Assembly (NCBI RefSeq): GCF_000015265.1
Contig: NC_008699.1
Coordinates: 3,658,001 to 3,722,000, forward strand
Direction of reading: 5' to 3'
Origin: Nocardioides sp. JS614
GTDB lineage: Bacteria; Actinomycetota; Actinomycetes; Propionibacteriales; Nocardioidaceae
DNA: 64,000 nucleotides
The notes under the pieces are model-generated. The model worked only from the letters and a program-made list of their open reading frames with translations. It was not told the DNA's origin and searched no databases. Numbering within the stretch: position 1 is the stretch's first letter; every line of letters starts with the position of its first letter. Both the position numbers and the translations under genes were made by a program. Positions 33,274 through 41,350 of this stretch are shown piece by piece.

Positions 33274-34377
33274 TCAGCGGCGGTGCAGCAGCACCAGTGC
33301 GCGGTCGTCGTTGTCCGAGCCGAGGGACTCGACCAGCCGGTCGGCGCCGCCCGCGAGCCCGCCGCGCAGCAGCCGCTCCGCCTGACCGAGCATCCGGTCG
33401 ATGCCCAGGCCGATCTCGCGGCGCGGGGTCTCGACGAGACCGTCGGTGTACAGGAGCAGCGCGTCGCCGGGCCGGAGCAGGCCGTGGACGACCGCGAACT
33501 CGGCGTCCTCGATCAGCCCGAGCACCGGGCCCTCCCCCTCGTGGACGGTCCACCGTCCCGAGCCGGCGTCCAGCTGGGCGGCCGGCGGGTGGCCCGCCGT
33601 ACGGACCTCGAACTCGCCCGTGTCGGTGTCCAACGAGAGATGGATGGCCGTGGCGAAGCCCTCGTCCCAGTCCTGGCGGAGCAGGTAGTCGTTGGCGGCC
33701 TCGAGGAACTCGCCCGGTGGCAGCGCGCCGAGCAGGCCGCCGAACGCCCCGGACAGCTGGAGGGCGCGGGTGCCGGCCTGCTCGCCCTTGCCCGAGACGT
33801 CGACCACGGCGAGCTCGACCAGGCTGCTGCGGCGGGGCCTGGTGGCGACGACGAAGTCGCCGGCGAACGGTGTGCCGCCCGCCGAGCGCAGCGCCGTCTC
33901 GAGCAGCCAGTCGTCGGAGAGCGCCGGGACGCCGCCCTGGTTGAGGATCCGGTCGCGCAGGTCGACGAGCATCGACTCGCCCAGGACCCCGGCGACCCCG
34001 AGCCGCGAGCGGCGGAAGGAGGTGACCAGCACGATGAAGCAGAGCAGGAAGACGATCGCGATCGAGATCACGGTGCGCAGCAGGATCCGCTCCTGGCGAC
34101 CCACGGTGAGCATCAGCATCACCATCAGGAACACCACGAACCACGGCAGGTGCCGGGGCCCGAGCAGCAGGCTGCCGAGCAGCAGCGGGACCATCAGCGC
34201 GGTCAGCGGGATGATCGTCGGCCAGGTCATCACGACGGCGGTGATGACCACCGTGAGCGCGACCAGCGCGACCAGGACCCGGTTGTGCGGCCGGATCCCC
34301 CGCCCGATGGCCTGGCTGACGGAGGGTCGCCGCCGCGCGGACCGGAGGGGCCGGGCCACCTCGGAGGGAGCGGTCAT
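33274..34377 (-). CDS. membrane-bound PP2C/SpoIIE-type phosphatase
   Basis: A 367-residue protein with three or four N-terminal membrane helices (residues about 33-130: VLVALVALTVVITAVVM, PLTALMVPLLLGSLLL, WFVVFLMVMLMLTV, ISIAIVFLLCFIVLV) and a cytoplasmic PP2C-like SpoIIE domain. Metal-binding segments are GDFVVAT, VVDVSGKGEQAG, HPPAAQL and LLYTDGLVETP. Such phosphatases usually act on anti-sigma factor antagonists; no partner-switch genes are nearby. It ends 111 bp from tRNA-Gly. Confidence 0.88.
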   Translation of the reverse strand: MTAPSEVARPLRSARRRPSVSQAIGRGIRPHNRVLVALVALTVVITAVVMTWPTIIPLTALMVPLLLGSLLLGPRHLPWFVVFLMVMLMLTVGRQERILLRTVISIAIVFLLCFIVLVTSFRRSRLGVAGVLGESMLVDLRDRILNQGGVPALSDDWLLETALRSAGGTPFAGDFVVATRPRRSSLVELAVVDVSGKGEQAGTRALQLSGAFGGLLGALPPGEFLEAANDYLLRQDWDEGFATAIHLSLDTDTGEFEVRTAGHPPAAQLDAGSGRWTVHEGEGPVLGLIEDAEFAVVHGLLRPGDALLLYTDGLVETPRREIGLGIDRMLGQAERLLRGGLAGGADRLVESLGSDNDDRALVLLHRR

Positions 34378-34408
34378 GGTCGGGATCGGTCCTCGTGCTC
34401 GGGGGTGC

Positions 34409-35257
34409 TCACTGTAATGCCCGGGATCGGAACCGGGGCTGGCAACGCGGACACCAGAACAGGTTTCTCCCCTGGAGCTCGGCCGTGCGGACCGTGGCGC
34501 CGCAGACGTGGCACGGCTGTCCGGTCCGGCGGTAGACGTAGACCTCGCCCCCGTGGTCGTCGCGGCGCGGCGGCCGGCCCATCGCCTCGGGCGTGTGCTC
34601 GGGCCGCACGGTGTCGATCCGGCCGGTCCGGACGCCCTCGCGCATCAGCACCACCAGGTCGTCCCACATCGCCTGCCACTGCCCGACGCGCAGCGTGTTG
34701 CCGGGGCGTTGCGGGTCGATCCGGTGCCGGAACAGGAGCTCGGCCCGGTAGACGTTCCCGACGCCGGCAAGCACGGCCTGGTCCATCAGCAGGCCGCCGA
34801 TCGGCGCCTTGCTGCGGCGGATCCGGGCCCAGGCCCGGCCTGGATCGGCATCGGCACGCAGCGGGTCGGGACCCGAGCGCGCGACGACGGCGTCACGCTG
34901 CTCCCGGGTCACCAGCTCGCAGGTCGTGGCGCCGCGCAGGTCGGCGTACGCGTGCCAGGACCGGTCCGCGGCCACGATCCGCAGGCGCACCTGCCCGACC
35001 GCCGCCGGCACCTGCTCGACGCCCGCGACCAGGTCGAGCTTCCCGTAGAGCCCGAGGTGGATGTGCACGAAGCGCTCGTCGGGGAAGGCGATGAACAGGT
35101 GCTTGCCCCAGGCCTCGGCGCCGACCAGCACCTGCCCGTCGACGAGGGCGGCCGAGTCGGCGAACCGGCCCTGCGGGCTGCCGGTGCGCACCACCCGGCC
35201 GGCGAAGGTCGCGGTGATCTCGTCGGCCAGGCGGTGGAGGGTGTGGCCCTCAGGCAT
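34409..35257 (-). CDS. nei: Fpg/Nei family DNA glycosylase (endonuclease VIII-like)
   Basis: Excises oxidised bases by beta/delta elimination. The 282-residue protein starts MPEGHTLHRLA, giving the catalytic Pro2-Glu3 after Met removal and the Nei-type (not Fpg-type, MPELPE) opening. The H2TH region (LLMDQAVLAGVGNVYRAELLF) and a C-terminal zinc finger (CHVC...CPRC) are intact. Its start overlaps rpiB by 8 bp, suggesting coupling. Confidence 0.92.
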   Translation of the reverse strand: MPEGHTLHRLADEITATFAGRVVRTGSPQGRFADSAALVDGQVLVGAEAWGKHLFIAFPDERFVHIHLGLYGKLDLVAGVEQVPAAVGQVRLRIVAADRSWHAYADLRGATTCELVTREQRDAVVARSGPDPLRADADPGRAWARIRRSKAPIGGLLMDQAVLAGVGNVYRAELLFRHRIDPQRPGNTLRVGQWQAMWDDLVVLMREGVRTGRIDTVRPEHTPEAMGRPPRRDDHGGEVYVYRRTGQPCHVCGATVRTAELQGRNLFWCPRCQPRFRSRALQ

Positions 35258-35738
35258 CGCCGGGGAGGGCGGGGAGCTCGCCGGTGCTCTCGTACGCCGC
35301 CAGCTGCCCGATCCGACGCACGTGTCGCTCCTCGCCGCTGAACGGCTCGGCGAGGAAGATCTCGACGAAGCGGGTCATGTCCTCCAAGGAGTGCATCCGG
35401 CCGCCGACCGAGACGACGTTGGCATCGTTGTGCTGACGGGCGAGGACCGCGGTCTCCTCCGACCAGACCAGCGCACACCGGATGCCGTGCACCTTGTTCG
35501 CGGCCATCTGCTCGCCGTTGCCGGAGCCGCCGATCACCACGCCCAGGCTGTCCCGCCCGGCGGCCCGCTCCTCGGCCACCGCCGCCGCGGCGCGCAGGCA
35601 GAACACGGGGTAGTCGTCGAGGGCGTCGTAGGCGAACGGGCCGTGGTCCACGGGCTCGTAGCCGTGGTCGGTGAGCCAGCGACTGAGGTGGTCCTTGAGG
35701 TCGAGTCCGGCATGGTCGCAGCCGAGGTGCACGCGCAT
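35250..35738 (-). CDS. rpiB: ribose-5-phosphate isomerase B
   Basis: Interconverts ribose 5-phosphate and ribulose 5-phosphate (pentose phosphate pathway). The 162-residue RpiB-fold protein has HLGCDHAGLDLKDHL, the phosphate loop GGSGNGEQMAANK and RQHNDANVVSVGGR. The catalytic Cys of some RpiB proteins is replaced by Ser in the GGSGNG loop, as in actinobacterial members. ATG 35738 follows an AGGA box, so it is preferred over the ATG nine bases upstream. Confidence 0.93.
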   Translation of the reverse strand: MRVHLGCDHAGLDLKDHLSRWLTDHGYEPVDHGPFAYDALDDYPVFCLRAAAAVAEERAAGRDSLGVVIGGSGNGEQMAANKVHGIRCALVWSEETAVLARQHNDANVVSVGGRMHSLEDMTRFVEIFLAEPFSGEERHVRRIGQLAAYESTGELPALPGDA

Positions 35739-35751
35739 GGCGCCCATCCTG

Positions 35752-36621
35752 TCAGCCGTGCTGGCGCAGGAAGCCCGCCGCCTGCCGGATCAACGGCTCG
35801 GACGCGGTGAAGACGCTCGGGTGGCGCCAGAAGCCGTGCACCTGGCCGAGGTAGCGGGTGGCGGTCACCTCGACGCCGGCCTCGGCCAGCCGGCGGGCCA
35901 GCTCCTCGCCCTCGTCGCGCAGCGGGTCGTGCTCCGCGGTCACGACCAGGGTGGGAGGAAGCGTCCCGAGCCGCTCGGAGAGCAGGGGCGCGAGGCTGGG
36001 GTCGGCGAGGTCGGCCGGCGTTGCGGCGTACTGCTGCCAGTACCACTCCGCCTCCCGCCGGTCGAAGCCGTCCGCCGCGGTCCGGTAGGACTCGAACGCC
36101 GCCGTCGGGTCGAGGAACGGGTAGATCAGGACGAGCGCCGCGAACCGGTCGGGGTGGCGCAGGGCGGCGACGAGCGCCAGGTTGCCACCCGCGCTGTCTC
36201 CGTGCGCGAACAGCGGTCCGTCGAGCTCGCGCTCGGCCCAGGCGGACGCGGTCGAGACGTCGTCGGGCGCGGCCGGGAACCGGTGCTCCGGCGGTCGGCG
36301 GTAGTCCACGCTGAGCACGCTCAGGCCGCTGCGGTTCGCCAGCCGCCGTGCGCCCGGGTCGTGCACGTCGATGTCGTTGAACACGAACCCGCCGCCGTGG
36401 ACGTGGAGGACCACGCCCGGCGCGGCGCCCGCCGGCCGGTAGAGCCGGCACGGCACCCCGTCCGCGTCGACGTCGCGCACCTCCGCGACCTCCTCGCGCG
36501 GCTCGGTCGCAGCCGCCTCCCGGGCCCGGGCGCGCGCGTCCTCGACGTCGTAGCCCTCGGCCCACACGGGCGTCTCGTCGGCCGCGGCCGCCACGGCGCG
36601 CTGCGCCTCGGGGTAGAGCAT
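35752..36621 (-). CDS. alpha/beta-hydrolase, hormone-sensitive lipase family
   Basis: A 289-residue esterase with the HSL oxyanion motif HGGGF, nucleophile motif GDSAGG, and C-terminal EHDPLRDEGE and QVHGFW supplying the likely Asp and His. Prefers short acyl esters in characterised relatives; substrate here unknown. ATG 36621 removes a weak 20-residue upstream extension. It lies 13 bp upstream of rpiB in the same direction and is divergent from the alr operon. Confidence 0.87.
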   Translation of the reverse strand: MLYPEAQRAVAAAADETPVWAEGYDVEDARARAREAAATEPREEVAEVRDVDADGVPCRLYRPAGAAPGVVLHVHGGGFVFNDIDVHDPGARRLANRSGLSVLSVDYRRPPEHRFPAAPDDVSTASAWAERELDGPLFAHGDSAGGNLALVAALRHPDRFAALVLIYPFLDPTAAFESYRTAADGFDRREAEWYWQQYAATPADLADPSLAPLLSERLGTLPPTLVVTAEHDPLRDEGEELARRLAEAGVEVTATRYLGQVHGFWRHPSVFTASEPLIRQAAGFLRQHG

Positions 36622-36755
36622 GGCCCGCACCCTACTGAGCCCTGCGGCCCGAGACGGCGCTCCTGGCCGAGGGCTGACCACGGCGGTACTCCGGGCCAGC
36701 CGATCGGCACCTCAGATGGAGGCGACCCGATCCCGCGGTTCCTAGCGTCGAGGCC
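36622..36755. promoter_or_regulatory. divergent gap before the alr-ddl-two-component operon
   Basis: A 134-bp spacer between the HSL esterase and the alr-like gene that must hold both promoters. TCCTAGCG close to the alr start is the only -10-like match and is weak. No convincing inverted repeat was found, so no operator is proposed. Confidence 0.3.
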
Positions 36756-37898
36756 ATGACGATCCTGCTCGCGGACCGGCAGCGGACCGGTGCCGGGCCG
36801 CGCCCGGACATCGACCTCGCCGCGGTCGCCCACAACACCCGACTGCTCGCGGGTCGGGCGACCGGTGAGCTGATGGCGGTGGTGAAGGCCGACGACTTCG
36901 GGCACGGCGCGGTCGAGCTCGCACGCACGGCGCTCGCCAACGGCGCCACCTGGCTGGGCGTGACCACGATCGACGAGGCGCTCGCGCTGCGGGCGGCCGG
37001 GCTGACCGCTCCGCTGCTGAGCTGGCTCAACCCGGTCGACGCCGACCTCGCCGCCGCGGTCCGGGCGGGGGTCGATCTCGGCGTACCGGGCCTGCCGCAC
37101 CTCGACGCGACGACGGCCGCGCGCGGTGCCCGGGTGCACCTGCACGTCGATGCCGGGATGGCGCGCGACGGTGCTGCGCCGGCCACGTGGGGGCAGCTGT
37201 GCCGCGCCGCCCGGCGGGCCGAGCAGCGCGGTGAGATCCAGGTGGTCGGCGTGATGGGTCACCTCGGCTGCGCCGAGGACCCGACCGACGAGTGCAACGC
37301 CCTCGGCCGCACTCGCTTCGCGTGGGCGCTCGAGACCGCCCGGGCGGCCGGGCTCCGCCCCGCGCACCGCCACCTGGCCGCCACCGCCGCGACCCTGACC
37401 GACCCACGCAGCCACCACACGATGAGCCGGGTCGGGGCGGGGCTGGTCGGGATCGACCCGTCGCACACCACCCGGCTGCGTCCTGCGCTGACGCTGATCG
37501 CCCCCGTCGTGCAGGTCCGCCGCGTCCGGGGTGGCACGCCGGTCGGCTACGGCCACGCCTACCGCACGTCCGCGGCCACCCACCTCGGCCTGGTACCGCT
37601 GGGCTACGCCGACGGGCTGCCGCGGCTCGCCTCGGGCCGGGCCGAGGTGCTGGTCCGCGGCCGCCGGCGCCCGGTGGTCGGCCGGATCTCCATGGACCAG
37701 CTCGTGGTCGACCTCGGCGAGCGGCCGGTCGACGTCGGCGAGGGCGTCACCGTCTTCGGGCCGGGCGACGCGGGCGAGCCGACGGTCGCGGAGTGGGCGG
37801 CCTGGTCGGAGACGATCGAGCACGAGATCGTCACCGGCATCGGCGCCCGGGTGCCGCGCCGGATCGGCCGTTCCGCGCACCTGCGGAGCCTGTCGTGA
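36756..37898 (+). CDS. alr: alanine racemase-like protein (fold type III PLP enzyme)
   Basis: A 380-residue alanine racemase homologue. The PLP lysine is Lys44 in VVKADDFGHG, and the second-base tyrosine is Tyr265 in GYGHAYRT. GYADGLPR and GRISMDQ blocks are conserved. Deviations from canonical Alr: KADAYGHG has become KADDFGHG (Tyr to Phe48), and the position of the carbamylated lysine seven residues before Arg137 is His130 (VHLHVDAGMAR). It probably racemises alanine or a related amino acid, feeding the ligase whose GTG overlaps its stop. First gene of a four-gene overlapping operon. Confidence 0.85.
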   Translation: MTILLADRQRTGAGPRPDIDLAAVAHNTRLLAGRATGELMAVVKADDFGHGAVELARTALANGATWLGVTTIDEALALRAAGLTAPLLSWLNPVDADLAAAVRAGVDLGVPGLPHLDATTAARGARVHLHVDAGMARDGAAPATWGQLCRAARRAEQRGEIQVVGVMGHLGCAEDPTDECNALGRTRFAWALETARAAGLRPAHRHLAATAATLTDPRSHHTMSRVGAGLVGIDPSHTTRLRPALTLIAPVVQVRRVRGGTPVGYGHAYRTSAATHLGLVPLGYADGLPRLASGRAEVLVRGRRRPVVGRISMDQLVVDLGERPVDVGEGVTVFGPGDAGEPTVAEWAAWSETIEHEIVTGIGARVPRRIGRSAHLRSLS

Positions 37899-38830
37899 GG
37901 ACCCGGGTAGCGGTCGTCGGTGGCGGTCGCAGCTGCGAGCACGACGTCTCGCTCGCCTCCGCCGCGGCCGTGGCGGCCGGGCTCGACCCGCACCGGTACG
38001 ACGTGGTCCGGCTGACCATCGGCCGGGACGGCGCTTGGCGCGACGGCGATCGCCCGGTCGGCCTGGCAGCGGCCGTCGAGGTGCTGCGCCGCTGTGATGT
38101 CGTGTTCCCGGTCGCGCACGGCCCGCACGGCGAGGACGGCACCCTCGCCGCTCTCTGCGAGCTCGCCGGCGTCCCGTACGTCGGCTCCGGTGTCCGCGCC
38201 GGGGCGCTCGCGATGGACAAGTGGGCGACCAAGCTGGTCGCGGCGGCGCTCGGGATCGCCACCGCTGCCGGGCGTCTCGTGACCGCGGCGACGGCGACCC
38301 AGGAGACCTGGACGGGCCCGGTCGTGGTGAAGCCGGTCGCGGCCGGCTCCAGCATCGGCGTGGCGTTCGTGTCGGAGCCCGCGTCGTTGCCGCCCGCACT
38401 GGCGACCGCCCTCGCGCTCGACGACCGGGCCCTGGTCGAGGAGCTCGTGACCGGCCGGGAGATCGACGTCGCCGTGCTGCGCCGCGCCGACGGCGCGGTG
38501 GTCGCGTCCCCGCCGCTCGAGATCGTCGCCGACGGGCTCTTCGACTTCGACGCCAAGTACGGCGGGCGCGCCGACTTCCGGGTGCCGGCCGTGCTGGACG
38601 AGGTCGACGCGAAGGCACTCGAGGGCGCCGCGGTGGCGACGTACGACGCCCTGGGCTGCTCCGGTGTCGCCCGCGTGGACTTCTTCCTCACCGACACGGG
38701 CCCGGTGCTCAACGAGGTCAACACGGTGCCGGGCATGACCGAGCACTCCCAGGTGCCGCGGATGTTCGCCGCCGCCGGCCTGCCCTACCCCGACCTGCTC
38801 GACGAGCTGGTCTGCGGCGCCCACCGGTGA
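37895..38830 (+). CDS. ddl: D-alanine--D-alanine ligase family ATP-grasp protein
   Basis: A 311-residue ATP-grasp ligase, close to the short DdlB length. VFPVAHGPHGEDGTLAAL, GSGVRAGALAMDK, VVKPVAAGSSIGV, the omega-loop FDFDAKYGG and ARVDFFLTD...NEVNTVPGMTEHS are present. The loop retains Lys-Tyr, which favours D-Ala-D-Ala over D-Ala-D-lactate formation. It starts with GTG overlapping the alr stop (GTGA) and its own stop overlaps the kinase GTG. Whether it is the housekeeping ligase or a dedicated second one cannot be told from this window. Confidence 0.88.
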   Translation: MRTRVAVVGGGRSCEHDVSLASAAAVAAGLDPHRYDVVRLTIGRDGAWRDGDRPVGLAAAVEVLRRCDVVFPVAHGPHGEDGTLAALCELAGVPYVGSGVRAGALAMDKWATKLVAAALGIATAAGRLVTAATATQETWTGPVVVKPVAAGSSIGVAFVSEPASLPPALATALALDDRALVEELVTGREIDVAVLRRADGAVVASPPLEIVADGLFDFDAKYGGRADFRVPAVLDEVDAKALEGAAVATYDALGCSGVARVDFFLTDTGPVLNEVNTVPGMTEHSQVPRMFAAAGLPYPDLLDELVCGAHR

Positions 38831-40122
38831 ATGTGGTTCGCTTGGCGCGACCCGAGACGACCGACCAGGCGGGAGGACCGACCATCGCTGCCCGCACCGG
38901 TGCCGGCACCCGCTGGGCCCCCGACGTGCTCGCGGGCCTCGCGACCCTCCTGCTCGCACTGGTCGAGGCCAACCGGTTCACCTACTACACGAGCGTCGAA
39001 GGTCTCGTCCTGGTCGCCTTCGGCCTCGCGGTGGCTGTCGGTCTGTCCCGTGCCCTGCCGGGTGCCGCGCTGGCGATCGCCTGGTTCGTGGGGTTCTCCC
39101 AGATCGTCACCGGGACCAACCCGCTGCTCAGCGAGGCGCTGTTCGCCGTCGTCGCCTTCGGGTGCGCGCGCTGGGGCCGGCTGCCGACCCTGTGGCTGAG
39201 CGGGCTCTCGATCCCGGTGAGCGCGCTCGTCGTCGTGCTGTGGCTCTCACCGTCGGTCTTCTACGAGGCGCTCCGACAGGCGGGGGTCGAGGGGCTCGCC
39301 GAGTCGGCGTACCGCAACGGCAGCGACAACTGGCGGGTGACGGCCGCGGTCCTCGGGATGGCGGTGCTCGCCGCTCCGTGGGCCCTCGGCCTGGCGATGC
39401 GCTTCGCCGCACGGTCCCAGGCGTCGCGCCTCTCGCAGGTCGCCGCGGAGGAGCAGCGCGACCAGGCCGAGGAGATCGCCCGGCTGCGCGAGGACCAGGC
39501 CCGGTTGGCCCGCGACGTGCACGACGTCGTCGGCCACTCGCTGGCGGTGATCCTCGCGCAGGCCGAGTCCGCGCAGTTCCTCCGCGACGCCGACACCGGG
39601 ACGCTCCAGCGCACGATGGACAACATCGCGACCACCGCGCGCGAGTCCCTCGACGACGTCCGCCAGGTGCTGTCCTCCACCGGCGGGGACGCCGCGCCCC
39701 GGCCCGGCAGCACCGACCTGGACAGCCTGGTCGAGGGCGTCCGGGCCAGCGGCAACGAGGTGCTGTCCACCGAGTTCGGCGTCCCGCAGCCGCTGCCGCC
39801 GGAGCTGGCGGCCGTGGCGTTCCGCGTGCTGCAGGAGATGCTGACCAACGCGCTCAAGCACGGCCAGCGCGGGGAGCCGGTGCGGGTGGAGCGACACTGG
39901 GAGGGCGAGCTGAGGATCGAGGTGCAGAACGTGGTGGAGCCCGGGGCGGAGGAGACCCAGCCACTCGTGGCGGCGGGTCCGGGCGGTGGCCCGACCGGCG
40001 GTCAGGGGCTCGACGGCATGCGGCGCCGGCTCGAGTCGGTCGGCGGCCGCCTCGACGTACGCCGGCGCACCGAGCCGCCCACGTTCACCGCGACCGCGTG
40101 GCTGCCGGTCCGCAGCCGATGA
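38827..40122 (+). CDS. NarL-family sensor histidine kinase
   Basis: A 431-residue kinase with five or six membrane helices in residues 33-192, no large extracytoplasmic domain, a coiled-coil linker (residues 195-228), a HisKA_3 dimerisation box with the phospho-acceptor His232 (RDVHDVVGHSLAVI), and a HATPase domain with EMLTNALKHG and GQGLDGMRRRLESVGG. The compact membrane sensor resembles DesK/LiaS-type intramembrane sensors. GTG start overlaps the ddl stop (GTGA) and its stop overlaps the regulator ATG. Confidence 0.9.
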   Translation: MNVVRLARPETTDQAGGPTIAARTGAGTRWAPDVLAGLATLLLALVEANRFTYYTSVEGLVLVAFGLAVAVGLSRALPGAALAIAWFVGFSQIVTGTNPLLSEALFAVVAFGCARWGRLPTLWLSGLSIPVSALVVVLWLSPSVFYEALRQAGVEGLAESAYRNGSDNWRVTAAVLGMAVLAAPWALGLAMRFAARSQASRLSQVAAEEQRDQAEEIARLREDQARLARDVHDVVGHSLAVILAQAESAQFLRDADTGTLQRTMDNIATTARESLDDVRQVLSSTGGDAAPRPGSTDLDSLVEGVRASGNEVLSTEFGVPQPLPPELAAVAFRVLQEMLTNALKHGQRGEPVRVERHWEGELRIEVQNVVEPGAEETQPLVAAGPGGGPTGGQGLDGMRRRLESVGGRLDVRRRTEPPTFTATAWLPVRSR

Positions 40123-40808
40123 GCGAGCCGACCGCCGAGCAGCCGATCCGGGTGCTGCTGGTCGACGACCAAGAGCTGTTCCGCGAGGGCGTGCGGGTGA
40201 TCGTGGACGCCCAGGAGGGCATGGGCGTCGTCGGGACCGCGGCGGACGGGCTCGAGGCCGTCGCGCTGGTCGAGGAGCTCGAGCCGGACGTGGTGCTGAT
40301 GGACATCCGGATGCCGGACATGGACGGTGTGGAGGCGACCCGGCAGATCTTCCTGCCCGAGCGGGCCGCGCGCCGTCAGCGGCCGGTCCGGGTGGTGGTG
40401 CTCACGACCTTCAACCTCGACGACCGGGCCGCGACCGCGATCCGCCACGGCGCCAGCGGCTTCCTGCTCAAGGGCACCACGCCGGTGATGCTCGCCGACG
40501 CGATCCGCACCGTGCACGCCGGCAACGCGGTGCTCGCGCCCACCGACCTGACGACGCTGCTCGACGGCCGGCTCCGCTCCCAGGCGCCCCTGCCGCCGGC
40601 GTACCTCACGCTCACCGACAAGGAGCGTGAGGTCTTCACCGCAGTGGCCCGCGGGCTGTCCAACACCGAGATCGCCGGCCTGGTGTTCCTGAGCGAGTCG
40701 ACCGTGAAGACCCACGTGGGCGCGATCCTGCGCAAGCTCGGGCTGCGTGACCGGGTGCAGATCGTGGTCTTCGCCTACGAGCACGGACTCGTGGGCGAGC
40801 GCTCCTAG
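40119..40808 (+). CDS. NarL/LuxR-type response regulator
   Basis: A 229-residue regulator. The receiver domain has the phospho-acceptor Asp62 (VLMDIRMPDMDG), the conserved Thr (LTTFNLDD) and Lys (LLKG). The C-terminal LuxR helix-turn-helix is LTDKEREVFTAVARGLSNTEIAGLVFLSESTVKTHV. ATG 40119 overlaps the kinase stop as ATGA. Cognate to the kinase; target genes unknown, and the co-transcribed alr-ddl genes are obvious candidates. It ends 10 bp from the convergent purE. Confidence 0.94.
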   Translation: MSEPTAEQPIRVLLVDDQELFREGVRVIVDAQEGMGVVGTAADGLEAVALVEELEPDVVLMDIRMPDMDGVEATRQIFLPERAARRQRPVRVVVLTTFNLDDRAATAIRHGASGFLLKGTTPVMLADAIRTVHAGNAVLAPTDLTTLLDGRLRSQAPLPPAYLTLTDKEREVFTAVARGLSNTEIAGLVFLSESTVKTHVGAILRKLGLRDRVQIVVFAYEHGLVGERS

Positions 40809-40818
40809 CGGCGCCGTC

Positions 40819-41331
40819 CTAGAAGCCGAGGCGCCGGCCGGGCCGGTCGTTGCGGACCGCCTCACCCTTGTGCTGCGCGGTGGTTCGCAGCTCCGCCTGG
40901 AAGGCGCGCATCTTGTCCTGGAGCTCGGGGTCGGTGGCGGCCAGGATCCGCACGGCGAGCAGGCCCGCGTTGCGGGCGCCGCCGACCGCGACGGTGGCGA
41001 CCGGGACGCCCGCGGGCATCTGGACGATCGAGAGGAGGGAGTCCAGACCGTCCAGGTTCTTCAGCGGCACCGGTACGCCGATCACGGGCAGCGGCGTCAC
41101 CGCAGCGAGCATGCCCGGCAGGTGGGCGGCCCCACCGGCGCCGGCCACGATCACGGACAGGCCGCGGTCCGCGGCCTCCCTGCCGTAGGCCAGCATCTCC
41201 TCGGGCATCCGGTGCGCCGAGACCACGTCCGCCTCGTAGCCGATGTCGAACTCGGCCAGCGCCTCGGCGGCGGCCTTCATCACCGGCCAGTCGGAGTCCG
41301 ACCCCATCACGATGCCGACTCGTGGCTCCAC
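40819..41331 (-). CDS. purE: N5-carboxyaminoimidazole ribonucleotide mutase
   Basis: Purine biosynthesis, converting N5-CAIR to CAIR. The 170-residue class I PurE has GIVMGSDSDWPVM, the catalytic SAHRMPEEM and GAGGAAHLPGM loops. GTG 41331 with a GGAAGGA box is preferred over the frame opening at 41376. It follows purK by 19 bp. Confidence 0.96.
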   Translation of the reverse strand: MEPRVGIVMGSDSDWPVMKAAAEALAEFDIGYEADVVSAHRMPEEMLAYGREAADRGLSVIVAGAGGAAHLPGMLAAVTPLPVIGVPVPLKNLDGLDSLLSIVQMPAGVPVATVAVGGARNAGLLAVRILAATDPELQDKMRAFQAELRTTAQHKGEAVRNDRPGRRLGF

Positions 41332-41350
41332 GGCCCGTCCTTCCAAGGGG

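Noticed and set aside
36321..38618. 765-codon minus-strand frame opposite alr and ddl
   Set aside because: Arg/Pro-rich shadow with no domains, while the plus strand encodes two clear enzymes.
36756..40808. Van-type glycopeptide resistance cluster
   Set aside because: No VanX, VanH or VanY gene, the ligase loop keeps the D-Ala-D-Ala-type Lys-Tyr, and the kinase is NarL- not OmpR-type. Reported only as a related-logic operon.
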